64,000 nt of DNA. It comes from Phoma sp. XZ068. Taxonomy: Eukaryota > Ascomycota > Dothideomycetes > Pleosporales > Didymellaceae. Below, piece after piece: positions 41,739-52,784 of the stretch (position 1 is its first letter; the number at the start of each line of letters is the position of its first letter). The notes under the pieces were generated by a model, which saw only the letters and a list, made by a program, of their open reading frames with translations, was not told where the DNA came from and did no database searches. The stretch is from the NCBI GenBank assembly GCA_004835665.1, contig RBKR01000011.1:682001-746000 (forward strand), in the 5' to 3' direction. Both the position numbers and the translations under genes were made by a program.

Positions 41739-43521
41739 ATGATGCCATCCAGCGAACGTTCTTGCCATGAAGCAGATCTAAGCACTCAACCTTCTCAATC
41801 TGCGCTTGCTACAGATGAAGCAGCACCAATAACCGATGAAGTCGTTTCAGAGGGCGGACTTGATCGTCGTCCGAGATTTCAGAGTTCGATAATGACCTTA
41901 CAGAAGATTTTGGGTACGTGCTAAACTCGGCATATTATGTCTCTAATCATGCCGCAGTGACTAACCGCGGAGAGATACCAATACGTATCTTCAAGACCGC
42001 CCATGAGCTTTCTTTAGCGACGGTCGCTGTTTTCTCTTTTGAAGAACGTCTCGCCTTGCACAGACAGAAGGCAGAAGCTGCGTTGGAGAAGGCTGTACCG
42101 GCTTCAAAGTCACCAGTCAGTTCGCAGTCGACTGTTGGGACGCCTTTAAATCGTACGGTCTGCCTTGTCTTTTTTATCTCCAATACACACCAGCTACTTG
42201 TCATAAGCGACACTGACAATGCGGAGCTGACTATCACCCAGTCCGGCAATCCGCCCCACGACCTTACCCAAGTTATTCTGAAATATCGAGGCGTATCGTT
42301 GAGAATGCAGCAAATGGTTTGACAAACAGCGATCCATCATTCAAAACCGTATACGAGATACCGGGCATGCTGGGTCTGAAGCATTCAATCGCAGCTCTGG
42401 GCGACACAGGTGCAAAATACAACTTCATACGAAAATCCTACGCCATGAAACTAGGCTTGCCTATCGACAGCACTAGCAGCCGCACAGTCACTATTACCAA
42501 GGATCGGTCCGTGGAGACGAAGGGCATTACGAAAGTACTCTTCAACTTCGCAGGCGAGAGTTTGGGGTACCCTCTCGAATTCCACATCCTACGTGACTGT
42601 CCACACGATGTGGTACTCGGCAAGCAATTCCTGAAATTGACGAAAACGTTCACGACCTTCTTACATCGTGTCAAGAAGCGGGTGGTCCGCACGCTCATGG
42701 AGTACAATCTCCTTTATCTAGGCGCTTGTGCGCCAACGTTCACGGGGCTGCTCAATGGTCGTCCTAAGGAAGCACTCGCTGACTCTGGAGCGAAAGGGTT
42801 GTTCATGGATGAAGACTTCGCACTATCCATGGGCTTGCCGATTCGTCGAGGCCTGAACCATGAAGCAACGGTACGATTCGCGGACAATTCCACGGCCACC
42901 ACGTCGGGCATGACGTATGGCGTGAAATGGGAGTTTGGACTTGCAGGTGGTGGGAGAGAGTATCGCTTAGACTTTCATGTCTTGAAGAATGCACCTGCCA
43001 ATGTCATTCTCAGCGATGACTTCCTGTTCGACACTAATGCATTCGTGCAATACGATTGCTATCTTGTCGACGAAGATGATGAGGATGACGACGCATACTT
43101 CTTCGCTATCGATCTTGAAAGGAAAAGCATCGATCTTGGTGCGGGCGCATTTCTATATCTGGTTTTCACGGCGGTACTAACATCTCCAGGTGCTCTTGCC
43201 CAGGCGAAAGACTTCGCTCGATATCAAGAAACGGTTCGCCAGGGTCGAGAAGAAGACCGCATTGCTAACCTTCCGCTGGAGGATCAGCCGGCAGCGCGAG
43301 TCATCGAAGAGCAGCGCCGCGCAGCATGGCGCCTGAGACGTGACAGTAGTTCCTATGAGTCTGCCCAACCAAGCGAGAACATCATTGCCGAGACAGACTT
43401 GTCTTCAGAGAGTGGGAGTACGTCCGAAGCTTCAAACCCGCTACAAACTGTCCCTCCGGATGAGTCGAAGAAGCGATCACGTTGGCGATTCAAACTGAAA
43501 AGAAAGAAGACATCAGCATAG
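41739..43521 (+). CDS. Double retropepsin-like aspartyl protease fold protein
   Basis: Three exons, 41739-41913, 41958-42152 and 42242-43521 (introns 44 and 89 bp, both phase 1), 549 residues. Two successive retropepsin-like lobes are visible. Lobe 1 has ALGDTGAKYNFI (Asp178) and VVLGKQFL about 70 residues on. Lobe 2 has ALADSGAKGLFM (Asp304) and VILSDDFL, with the usual Gly of the second motif replaced by Ser. Retroviral-type proteases carry one such lobe and dimerise; here both lie in one chain, 126 residues apart. The N terminus is polar. The C terminus has a hydrophobic stretch (GAGAFLYLVFTAVL), an acidic region and a basic end (KKRSRWRFKLKRKK). No reverse transcriptase, integrase or repeats flank it, so it reads as a domesticated gene. 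Confidence 0.8.
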
Positions 43522-43916
43522 ATCAAGCGGTGGGGATTATATATCCATCTGGAGGGTTTCAGATATGTGTGGAGAACGTAAAGTTCCACTGTGGTCATGC
43601 TATTAGTGAACTCCTATCCTACTTTCGCCATACATATGAAATGACCGTACGGTGTTGGGGTATATATCGTCTGTCCATCTACATCCGCGGTCCTTCTCCA
43701 GGCCGACTTGTGTCATCGCTCCTCAAACTGCGACCGTATACTCATGCTTATAGCCAAGAGAACGTAACAAGCCTCTATCTCTATCCCAAACAGCAAAGAA
43801 AGGTATTAAACGATAGTAAAAGTTAGTGATAAGTAAGGTATCGAAAGAAAAGAAATTAGTATGAACGAACGGACATCGACACATCGATCGAACAGAAGTC
43901 CGGACTAGCACTCTCT
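43522..43916. other. Convergent 3' flanks
   Basis: 395 bp between converging genes; no domain-bearing frame and no retroelement remnant seen. Confidence 0.5.
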
Positions 43917-46327
43917 CTACTCGACGGTTGCCCTTGGTGGACTGCGATCATTCAGTGCCTCTCCAAGCGCCTCGGCATCGTAGTCAACAACTACAACCTT
44001 TGTTGGGGTCTCAGGTATGCTGTCGAAGAAGCCCCAGATAGGGCCATTCTGATTGACGCCACTCGGTCGCAGCTTGGGCTTCGCAGCTATGGGTTTGGTG
44101 GCAGGTTTCTTCTTCGCCGCTGCAGGCTCAGGAGTTGTTGGTTTTGCGGTATCCTGCGAAGATTGTGTTTGCCGCGAATCAGAAGAAGTTGGTCGCAATG
44201 ATGCAGCAGGCGACGATGAAGTAGATGTAGGAGTAGCACCCCACTTGCCGAAGAACCAACCTCCAGAGCTCTTGCCTGCAGGCGGTGCTTCGCTCTTGCG
44301 TGAACCACGCTTCTGATTCGAGATTGTTGAATATAGAAAAGAGCGGCTATCGTTGCTGTCGGCTCTTCCTTGCGAGAGACTGCCGTGCGCAGTAGCTGTC
44401 CAAGGCGTGAGTTCCGGGTCTACTGAGCCGGCGCCCTTGGGCGTGGAGAATCGTGATCGATTTGACATGAGGAGCTGTGCGGGGCGAGATTGTAGGGTAT
44501 GTATGTCCATTCCAGATATTGATATGAGTGATTCATGAGATGCGTGGCGGCGTAGCGCAGGTCGTGTATGTGCAACAGGTGACAGGAGATCATCATCGTT
44601 TTCAGGTTCGTCTGGTGCTGTGGTATCTTCGAGGGCCAAGACGGAAGCATCCTCGGTTTCTTCGGGTATCGCAGCTTGAGGTTCAGGGTGTATGGAAGGG
44701 GTGGGCGAGAGAACGAATGCGTCGTTGCTGTATGAGCCAGCCGGGCTGCTGGTATTAGAGATGACAGCATGCGCAGCACTCTTGGTAGTCATGGTAATCG
44801 GACTGCTAGCACTGCGAACTGTGGACAAGATCATTGGAGGCTTGAGACTCCGCGATCTACTCCTCCGGTGGTGACGAGGCGCTGAATCTGGGTCGAAAGA
44901 AAAGTCATTAGACTTGGTGGGGCCAAACATAGGGGAGTGCATATCGATTGAGTCAGGAGGGCTGGTAGGTCTTGAGGAGTCGTAGGCTGCGTCGCTGAAC
45001 ACACGGTCGTACATCGAGCCACGATGTGAGTCGGAGACCGGCGATCCTGGAAGGGAACTGGGGCCAAGAGTTGTGGCTTGCGACCAGCGATGAGAATTGG
45101 GCACCGTGACGGCGGTTTGGGAGAGGATGGTAGCAGTTGAGTTTCGGCTCAGGCTTGGTGCAGGATCGAAATGACCAGATGTGAGGCTGAAGCGCTTTTT
45201 CTTGCTATGTCGTCGTTGGGCCTGTACTTTGGGGAGGTTCTTGGCTGGTTTCGAGCCGTGGTAGTGGTGGTGAATGTGCAGTTCCTGACCCCCAACTGGT
45301 TCGATGGTCCCAGTCTCCAGGTCTATTTCCTTGTCTAGTGTTGACCTGGGGGCTTCCTCGTTTAGCAGCGGCGAAACAGGTTGGTGTATCCTCAATTGAT
45401 CCCGTAGTCGTTCGACCTCTTCGTTCGAGTTGACCAGCATTTCCCGCAGCTCCAATATCCCGTGTTGCAGGTTGGCGTTATCCAGTAGTATATCCTTGAC
45501 GAAGTGGGAGACGACAGTGCTGCTGCCCCTCTCCTGCCCAGCCTTTGCTTTGAGTCGTGCGGCCGCGGAGCTCAACTCGCCCTCGACAGCCATCCTCCGC
45601 TCCATGCGTGCGACGACCTCGACATGCCGGTCCTTCTCTTCACGGGCTTCCCTTTCGATGCGGTCAATCTGGTCCTGCAGATCGCCAAGCGTTCGTTCGG
45701 CCTTTTGCCAGCGCTGAATGGCCGTGCGCTCATCGAGTGTCTTCGTGTCCAGATTATGCTGTAGCCGTGACTGCTCTCTTTCCAGGTCGAACAACTGTGC
45801 CTCCAGCAGCTGTGTGCGTGCGGCCAGCGAAGCCAGCCGCTGCAGTTCGGCTTCGGTCGAGCGCAGGGTGTCATGCAGGGCCTGGATCTGGGCGTCGGAG
45901 CCGCAGATGGATTCGTTCAGTTGCTCGAGCTGGTCCAGCAGGCTGCGGTTCTCTTTGATCGTTTGGGCATTCTTGGCCTCGAGCTCCAGCTTCTCGTTCT
46001 CCAGGCGCTCGATGTTGGCCATCATCTGCCGGCGCTCGCGCTCCGAGTCGGCGACGTAGGCTTCATGGCGGACAAGCAGGGCCTGCAGGGCAAAGGTCAG
46101 CGGCATGGCGCGGAGGTATGGGTAGTCGCCCAGCGGAGCAGCAGCGAGGCCAGGACAGCAGGGCGGCGAGCATGTGAGTGTGGACATACTTGACCGAGCT
46201 GTGCAGCTTTGGAGACGTCTCTTTCGAGGCCCTCGAGTAGGCGGCCATTATGGGCGAGGAAGGCACAGTCGCTGCTTCCACAGCAACAGCGCGGCCCAGG
46301 AATGCAGCCCGCGCTGCTGGTCGACAT
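43917..46327 (-). CDS. Conserved fungal coiled-coil protein with Cys-rich N terminus
   Basis: Two exons, 46327-46190 and 46082-43917 (107-bp phase-0 intron), 767 residues. Exon 1 encodes MSTSSAGCIPGPRCCCGSSD, then CAFLAHNGRLLEGLERDVSKAAQLGQ, which joins ALLVRHEAYVADSERERRQM. This is the start shared by a widespread ascomycete family. Residues about 50-260 are a long coiled coil with clean heptads (LERLENEKLELEAKN-like). From about 300 on it is disordered and Ser/Pro-rich, with several Ser-Pro sites and a conserved tail GGWFFGKWG and GPIWGFFDSIPETP. No enzyme motif. The layout suits a scaffold at a membrane, septum or spindle body. The Cys cluster could bind metal or take lipid. Confidence 0.85.
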
Positions 46328-47024
46328 GCGTGCTGTTGTGCTACCGCGGGGCTGCCAGGACGGGCAGCAGTAACAAGGTTTGGGCGCTTATAGTAGATAT
46401 CGGACTCGGTGCGGCGACGTGGGCGGTGGGTTGCATAGTATTCGCAGGGACAGTTACAGGGCCAGCAGCAGCGCGGAAAACAGGTGGTAGGTGTGTTGAG
46501 GGTTGAGCGCTGCGTGCCCAGGCGCGTGGAGTTTGCTTGCGTTCCTGAGTGATGGATGCAAATGGGTGGGTCATCAACAAAGCAGGTGTACATGGGTCAT
46601 GCCGCGGTATCCCTGCGAGCGGCTTCCCCGCGCTGAGATGCAGCAAACAGGGCAGAAGGGAAAAAGGGAGTGGCTGGCAGCTGTCCAAACATGTTTCCAA
46701 CACGGAAGGCTGGCGCCACGCCCATTGTGTTCCTCTCACTCTTTGGTCTCGCTGCGAAGCAGACGTCACCAGCGCACATGAGCACCTGCGGCCCGTTGTC
46801 GAGGCTAGTGGGAGATTGCATCGATTTCGCCATTTTCATCCAAAAAGGGAGCATGAAGCTTGGCGGCTGACCAGATTCAGAACAACACCCAGTAGGCAGC
46901 AAAGTGCGAGATAGGTGAGTATAGAAGACAACGGTAAGTCCAGCTCTGTAGACCTTTGTTCTCTCATCCCAAACATATAATCCTCTCCCTCCATCCTCAA
47001 TCGTCGTCAAGTCCAAAAAATATC
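46328..47024. promoter_or_regulatory. Divergent promoter, coiled-coil and mitochondrial genes
   Basis: 697 bp with overlapping frames on both strands, none of coding quality. The last 70 bp before the start at 47025 is pyrimidine-rich (cctctccctccatcctc). Confidence 0.5.
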
Positions 47025-47483
47025 ATGTCCGCTCGTACAGTTCAGATGTTGGTAGCAGCGCGAAGAGCCTCACTTGATTCAACTCGCCGACTGCACAGCC
47101 TACCAGGCTTGAGCACCCGACTCGCCCCACCATCCCATCGACACATGTCCTCGCACAAAGCTGGTCCACCTCAGGAGAACTTCTCGTCGTCCTTGAATTT
47201 ATGGTCTCAGATCAGAGGCGCACGACCAGCCGTACGTTACACTGTCTACGCTGGCCTAGGGTTGATGGCCACTGCCGAATCCACTTTCTGGTTCAATGTC
47301 ATCAAAGCAAAGTATTTTCCTTCGAAGATTGCCGAGGAGAAAGAGGATGCTGAACAATTCCTGCGAGATTTAAGAGCCGTAGTGAAAGGGTACAGGGCTG
47401 TGTGGCTGCAAAACTACGGAAGATACTATGGTGCATACATTTGGGGTGCTGGTTACAGTGGTCTTGACGGATTTGATCTGTAA
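47025..47483 (+). CDS. Small probable mitochondrial membrane protein
   Basis: A single exon of 152 residues; the chosen Met (MSARTVQMLVAARRASLDST) follows a pyrimidine-rich leader. The frame is open upstream to 46956. Residues 1-45 are rich in Arg, Ser and Leu with few acids (RRASLDSTRRLHSLPGLSTR), which fits a mitochondrial presequence. YTVYAGLGLMATAESTFWF at about 82-100 is a single membrane span. The C-terminal half is helical, with EEKEDAEQFLRDLRAVVKGY, and ends GYSGLDGFDL. No named family recognised. It ends 113 bp from the converging HET gene. Confidence 0.75.
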   Translation: MSARTVQMLVAARRASLDSTRRLHSLPGLSTRLAPPSHRHMSSHKAGPPQENFSSSLNLWSQIRGARPAVRYTVYAGLGLMATAESTFWFNVIKAKYFPSKIAEEKEDAEQFLRDLRAVVKGYRAVWLQNYGRYYGAYIWGAGYSGLDGFDL

Positions 47484-47596
47484 CATATTGTACATACAGG
47501 ACAATTTACAGAGTCCTGCGTTCTATTCTTACCCTCGATTATGCAGCTACACTCCACACTCAGACATAGAAACCGAGAGAGATCTGCTGCTTTGGC

Positions 47597-49781
47597 TCAC
47601 TCAATGGTGATGTTCTGCACACGCAATCCCAGATCCAACGCTTCACCATGCATAATACCATACACAAAAGCTTCGCCAACCAGACGATAATGACCAAATG
47701 TCTGCTGTGGTCGAAGCACAAACGGAAGTCCTCCCCGGTGAAGGATCCAAATCTCATCGCCTGGCTTTGATGACCTTGGTCCCGTGCCCAGGTATCCACA
47801 GCGCGTTCGGAAGAGACGGCGCTTCTTTCCACCACTTTGATCGATCTCGTGCTGTAGCTGTGCCAGGCCGATGGGGGAGTATGTGCCATTGAACATGTCT
47901 TCGACGACACTTGCTAGGCGTAACTTGTATGTTTCAAGGGAGTACGGAGATCCAGCGGGCTCAAGGCCGAGCAGTGTGCGCCATTCTGGATAGATCGAGT
48001 CTGATAGCGGCGAGTAATGAGGTTGGAAGTCATCGTTACTTGACCATGGCATCAGGCGATGCCGAATCTGGAGGTTGAGTATATAGTCAATGAATAGTGA
48101 GCCCGTTTCAGGCGGGGCCGGACAGCGGTGCGCGTATGTATCGGTAGTCAAAGTTCGCCACAGAACCTCAACACGCGAAGGCATGTTCCCAATCCCACTT
48201 GGGTCCGGGTATGGGAGGTCAAGCGAAAGAGCTAGCTTGACAATGCTAGCCCAGGAAACCGAAGGGTCATTGGACTCGTCAAGGAGGACAGACGTTTGAT
48301 CAATGTACCCCAGACGATACCCTTGCACGTCAAGTAGACCAACGTCCATAGTGACAGTGCTCATTCGCCAAGGCAGATTGCCTGAAGCCCTCCACAGTCC
48401 GTTCCCACGGTAACGCAATGGATACGGTTCGAGGCTGACGCTGTAGTCCGGTACCCATGATGGAAGACCTGGGGTGCGTCTGATCGATGCATCCTCAACA
48501 TGCGATAGCACGGAAAGGTTGCGATAAGTAGCCAAGAGCACCTTCGCTGTTTCCAAGTACACTTGTTGTACAGTCAACTTATAATTAGGCGTAAGTGCTG
48601 ATGGATGAGTGCGGAACGGAGCCATGCTAGAGCTCGCTAATCCGAGGAAGGCGTATACCTTGTCCCTAGGGTCCGTTGACTTCGAGAACCGGTGCTTGTG
48701 TAAGAGCATCACAAATGGCGGCTTCAGGTCTCTGACTTCCTTAATGGATTTAGCAGCGGCAGAGATTGTCACCCTCGTTTCGTTCAAGAATAGTGGGCTG
48801 ATACCGACAGATAACTTCGATTGAAGCACACGCTTGTATATGCCTGGATGCTTTTGTAGCTGCGCAACATGCTTCATCTTCTCTGTGTGCAGATGATGAT
48901 ACCATTTCGTTGCCTTGATGAATGAGAGAGTCTTCGAAAGCTTCTCCCACGAGAAGACTCGATCTCCACAGACAACCACGGGAGACTTGCCAAGTGTAAT
49001 CTCTTGAACTACCTGGAAGACATGTTAGTTCTTGCATTAAGCATTGTGTCGTTCGTCATACCCATGCTCGTCTGAACCAAGGGCGATTGATGAGTACGAT
49101 GAAGCCGAGCCAGTTGTGGTAAGTTAGACGCGGCTTGTAACTGTGCTGCATCGCCCCAAGATCATAGAATGAGGTGTATGGCACAAGTGGCCAATGGCTT
49201 TCGGGCATAGCAGAGATCTTCTGTATGACCTCAAGAGCATCGGCCGTGAAGTCGTCCTCTCGGCCAAGCCAGACCACAACGCCGCTAGCTTTGTGAAAGA
49301 TGTCTGCCATTCGAGCTACCTGAGCGCTCCGTTCCAACACATTCTGCTGGTCTACACAGAGAGCATCGACCCAGTAGTAGGTGGGGATCTTTGACATGAG
49401 GGGCATGTTGATAGAGTGGGCAAGCATATGAAGAGCATCCCGAAGGTTGGCCGTGACTTTCATCAGACGGTCATCGCAGATGATGTTGTGTCGATGCGTT
49501 CGACCAGCAGACTCAGCTTCATCTTCCAGGTCGGCATGTAAGGCTCGTTTGATGGTCGTGTCGCTATGACCCCAGGTGTAGCTCAATGCTCTGAACGTAG
49601 GCGCATCCTCAAGCTCGAATGTCCTCAACGAACATCGAATCCTGCTCTTATTCGTCGACGGTATCAACTCAAGGAGTCGTATGCTAGTCTTGGTAGGCAA
49701 AGGTTTATAAACGTAGTTGCGTAGAAGAAACGGCAGATTCTGCGTGATGCGGACATGGTTCAGCAGGCTACGCAGCCTCAT
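47597..49781 (-). CDS. HET-domain protein
   Basis: Two exons, 49781-49062 and 49012-47597 (49-bp phase-0 intron), 711 residues. The HET domain (PF06985) fills the first 250: SIRLLELIPSTN, FRALSYTWG, NLRDALHML, YYWVDALCVDQQNVLERSAQVARMADIF, VVVWLG, then NRPWFRRAWVVQEITLG across the intron. The middle has DPRDKVYAFLGLAS and LTPNYKLTVQQVYLETAK, the usual second block. The C-terminal part GDEIWILHRGGLPFVLRP...YRLVGEAFVYGIMHGEAL is the common tail. HET proteins trigger cell death when unlike hyphae fuse. No NACHT or other partner domain is fused, so it may act alone or with a neighbour. Known trigger partner not visible. Confidence 0.93.
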
Positions 49782-50449
49782 CAGTTCGGGTGCTCACTAC
49801 TAGCTTCGCTACTTGCGCGAAGCATAGCGCGCGTTGTTCCTTTCAGCAACGCGTAGAGGGGTGGACTGAAATGAGATGGTTGATAGCCGCCGACCGGGGT
49901 GAGGACGGAGGAACTAGCTCCATGTGGAAAGTGGAGATTGGCAATCACTTCAATAAAAAGCTCAGACATACCTTTAAGTGGAGTCTGATAAAATGTTAGG
50001 TATGAGGATCAAGAGGTAGAATCAACGACGATGGCGACTGGCTGGCTCTGCGTTGAAGATGAAGAAGGCATGAGCAAGGCCAGGCTAGCTGTGGTGTGAC
50101 AAAGCGCAGTCAGCAGGCAAAGCACACGCGTGAAAGCCCTGAGCAGCAGAAATTAGAAATGCTAGAATGCTCAGAGAACCACACGCGTCTAAGTTGTGGA
50201 TATCTGTTACTCACAGCAGAAGTTGCGGTTGTTCCACGGCAACTATTGCGAAAATGGGAAGCTCTCACGCGTCAATTGCTGACCAACGATTGGCGGCACC
50301 ATTTCGCGATCTCAAATCATCATCGTCATACCTCCTCACTCCTCAAGCGCGCTATGAGTTTCGGATCTCTCACGACCGAGATGCACACCTCCTCTACATA
50401 TATGCCACGGCCCTTTGACTAGCCTGCCCAGCCGTCATGCAAACCCGCC
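49782..50449. promoter_or_regulatory. Divergent promoter, HET and PY-rich genes
   Basis: 668 bp; scattered short frames only. No motif supported. Confidence 0.45.
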
Positions 50450-51241
50450 ATGGAAGGCCAGCAGCCATTTATCCGCCTTGGTCTGGACGAAGCGCTCGCT
50501 TTACCCGATGACGACGAGTACCATGACGAGGAGTTGCCCGACTATGAGGCTTCGACTGCTCCTGCGTATGACGATGGCGACATCGATGGACCGTATAAAA
50601 CATTTCACTTGAAACGTTATGACCGAAGGATTCAGATGCTTGTGGCCCATGGGCCATCTGCGAGTTCCGCGTATCGAATCACGACGAACACATTCCGGCT
50701 CTTCTCGAAGAGACCAGAGATGGAGATACTGTACACAGGCGAAGGCCGCATGCGAACACTCGCGGGCATCTCATTCGACAACGACGGCCCTCTGCCCTGG
50801 CGGCCACGCGCGCACTTTGACCATACCGATTCAGACGGTGTCGCGCAAAGGTACGACATGGAGTCGCGCAACTTCGCCGACTGGGTGTTTACAATAGCAA
50901 ACAAAGTGTATGAATGGAGACTTGGCATGTGGCCCATCTCACTGGAGCTGAGCGAGAAAGACTCAACATTGGTCGTTGCGCGCTTTACCTATTCCGATCG
51001 CGGAACCCTGGCTGTGCGAGGAGGAGAAGTGGGTACTCTGGTCATCTACCGCGATGGCTTGACGATGCAGAGAGATGGCATTGGGAAGGTCGTTTGCAGT
51101 CTAATGGTAGCATTGACGCAGCTACAAAAGCTCGGTCGTCACTACTCCAATGTTGATGCAACGAGATCCAGGACATTGTCCCTGGTGAGGGAACAGCCGT
51201 CGGGGCATAGGGGATCGTCAGCCGGGTTTTCGGTTGTGTAA
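50450..51241 (+). CDS. Conserved fungal hypothetical protein with acidic LPDYE motif
   Basis: A single exon of 263 residues; family not recognised. The N terminus is acidic and Tyr-rich (LPDDDEYHDEELPDYEASTAPAYDD) and holds LPxY-type motifs that WW-domain or arrestin partners can bind. Residues about 50-215 look like one beta-rich domain, starting TFHLKRYDRRIQMLVAHG and continuing YRITTNTFRLFSKRPEMEILY and RYDMESRNFADWVFTIANKVYEWRLG. The Tyr/Trp-rich strands recall tubby-like or scramblase barrels, but that is only an impression. The tail is Ser/Arg-rich. No signal peptide or membrane segment. Confidence 0.75.
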   Translation: MEGQQPFIRLGLDEALALPDDDEYHDEELPDYEASTAPAYDDGDIDGPYKTFHLKRYDRRIQMLVAHGPSASSAYRITTNTFRLFSKRPEMEILYTGEGRMRTLAGISFDNDGPLPWRPRAHFDHTDSDGVAQRYDMESRNFADWVFTIANKVYEWRLGMWPISLELSEKDSTLVVARFTYSDRGTLAVRGGEVGTLVIYRDGLTMQRDGIGKVVCSLMVALTQLQKLGRHYSNVDATRSRTLSLVREQPSGHRGSSAGFSVV

Positions 51242-52784
51242 GACGGCGACGGAATGTCGGTTTCAGTACCCGCCGTGTTTGACTGAGGTATGTCCAGCGT
51301 CGTAGAAGATGATCCAAGAATGGCAGTCGAGGATGGTTTGGAACATGAAAGCAGCCAAGCATTGTTGGTGATGCAGCGATGCCAATCGAGTCGAATAGCT
51401 GACAGGGCTGAGGGGGAGCATGGAACACTCACATGCCTCTGCAAACAACTTCTCCAACGAACGCATCTGAGACGCTGGACGGGGCGTTGCAAGAGGGCAT
51501 TGATAAAGCAACAATAGCTTGGCACTGCCGACGAGATGTAGGCGCGCAGGGCAAATCAACAATCACATCATGGCATTTGTGGTGCATGCACAGCAGCAGC
51601 GGCGCGGCCCGCTGGACTACTGCGTGGTGTGTAGCTAACAGCCGTTGGCAGGCAGGAGACGACAGCTGCAAGTAGCACCAAGTGTGGGCTCTCAGAGTGT
51701 TCCTAGGCGTACCGTCGAAGGACTTGAGGCACGGCATCGTGTCTCGAAGAGTCTGCAGACAGACGCTGGTATTGGCTGGCGTGGCAGCTGCCCCTGTCCG
51801 CAGTCGGCCAAGTCTCTCGCGGTCTGGAACTCGAGCAGCGATGAGCCTGCCGATCTGCTGGGGAGAGTGGGGATGGCAAAGAAACAAACGGGTCTGCAGC
51901 TGAACCCGCCGCGGCGCTTTCGCACGACGGCGGCCGCGGTGCAGCGCGGCCAGCTGCCCAGTGCACGGCAAATGCGGTGGCAGCGACATGCGATTACTGC
52001 GAATGGCATGCATCCCAGCACGTCGACGGGCCGGCGCTGCTCGATGCTCGATGCTCGCTGTGCAGGCGCTGCAGACTGAACGCTGGCCGTCTGGCTGCGC
52101 TGTGCTGTGCTGCGCGCTGCATGGTTGTTTCGCTGCAAGCGACGCTGCTAGCCTGGAATGGCTCGCAGCTAATTTCAACGGGTTGGCGCCGCCAGCTCGT
52201 GTTTCCTTTCGGGAGTCGCAGCAAAGCAGCACAGCGCCCGGCGGGTCGTGGCGTCGCCGGTGTCTTGGTCCTCGCCTGCTGGCCGTCCGCGCCCATTCAC
52301 TGCTGGCCCCGTTCCTCTGGATCTCACGCCGCGTCCCTGTCCACCGCCGCCCCAAGAGCGCCCTGCTCGTCCCCTCTTTACGCTCATCCGCGCTTCCGTC
52401 TGTTGCAGCTGTGTCCGAGGCCGTCTCCCCCGTTCGGGTCTAGCAGCCCTCGCCGTGGCGCCTGCCTGCATTCACCTCACCACCGCATCCTCCACGCCCT
52501 GCTGTCCGCGGAGCCGCGCCTTCAGAGCCCCCTCGCAGCGAGAGCAGCCTCCAGCGGCCCCTACCACTGGCAACGACACGCTCGCACCCGCACCGAGGAA
52601 TGGGATGCACACAGCCGCACGTCCTCGCCCCGACATCGTCGTCTCCCGCGCCCTTCAGCTGCAGCGCCCGAGTAGCGTGCGCTGACTGACCACCGCCCTG
52701 CTCCGGCCCTCCGCTGACTGACCCGCTGCCCGCCGAAGAAGAAACACCCACACTCGCACACACCCGCTGTTGGGGTGTCGGGCT
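51242..52784. other. GC-rich leader/promoter of the histidine kinase gene
   Basis: 1543 bp of GC-rich DNA with long overlapping frames in five of six readings, up to 308 codons on the minus strand. All are Arg/Ala/Ser/Cys-rich and mutually exclusive, a sign of composition, not coding. Much of it may be 5' leader, as is common for large sensor-kinase genes. Confidence 0.6.

Noticed and set aside
41739..43521. Intact LTR retrotransposon
   Set aside because: Only protease-like lobes are present; no reverse transcriptase, RNase H, integrase, LTR or primer-binding site in the flanks.
48420..48440. tRNA B-box-like ggttcgaggct
   Set aside because: Inside the HET gene coding sequence, with no A-box or cloverleaf around it.
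51429..52355. 308-codon minus-strand open frame
   Set aside because: Arg/Ala/Cys-rich with no domain; overlapped by equally long frames on the plus strand in GC-rich DNA. Open by composition only.
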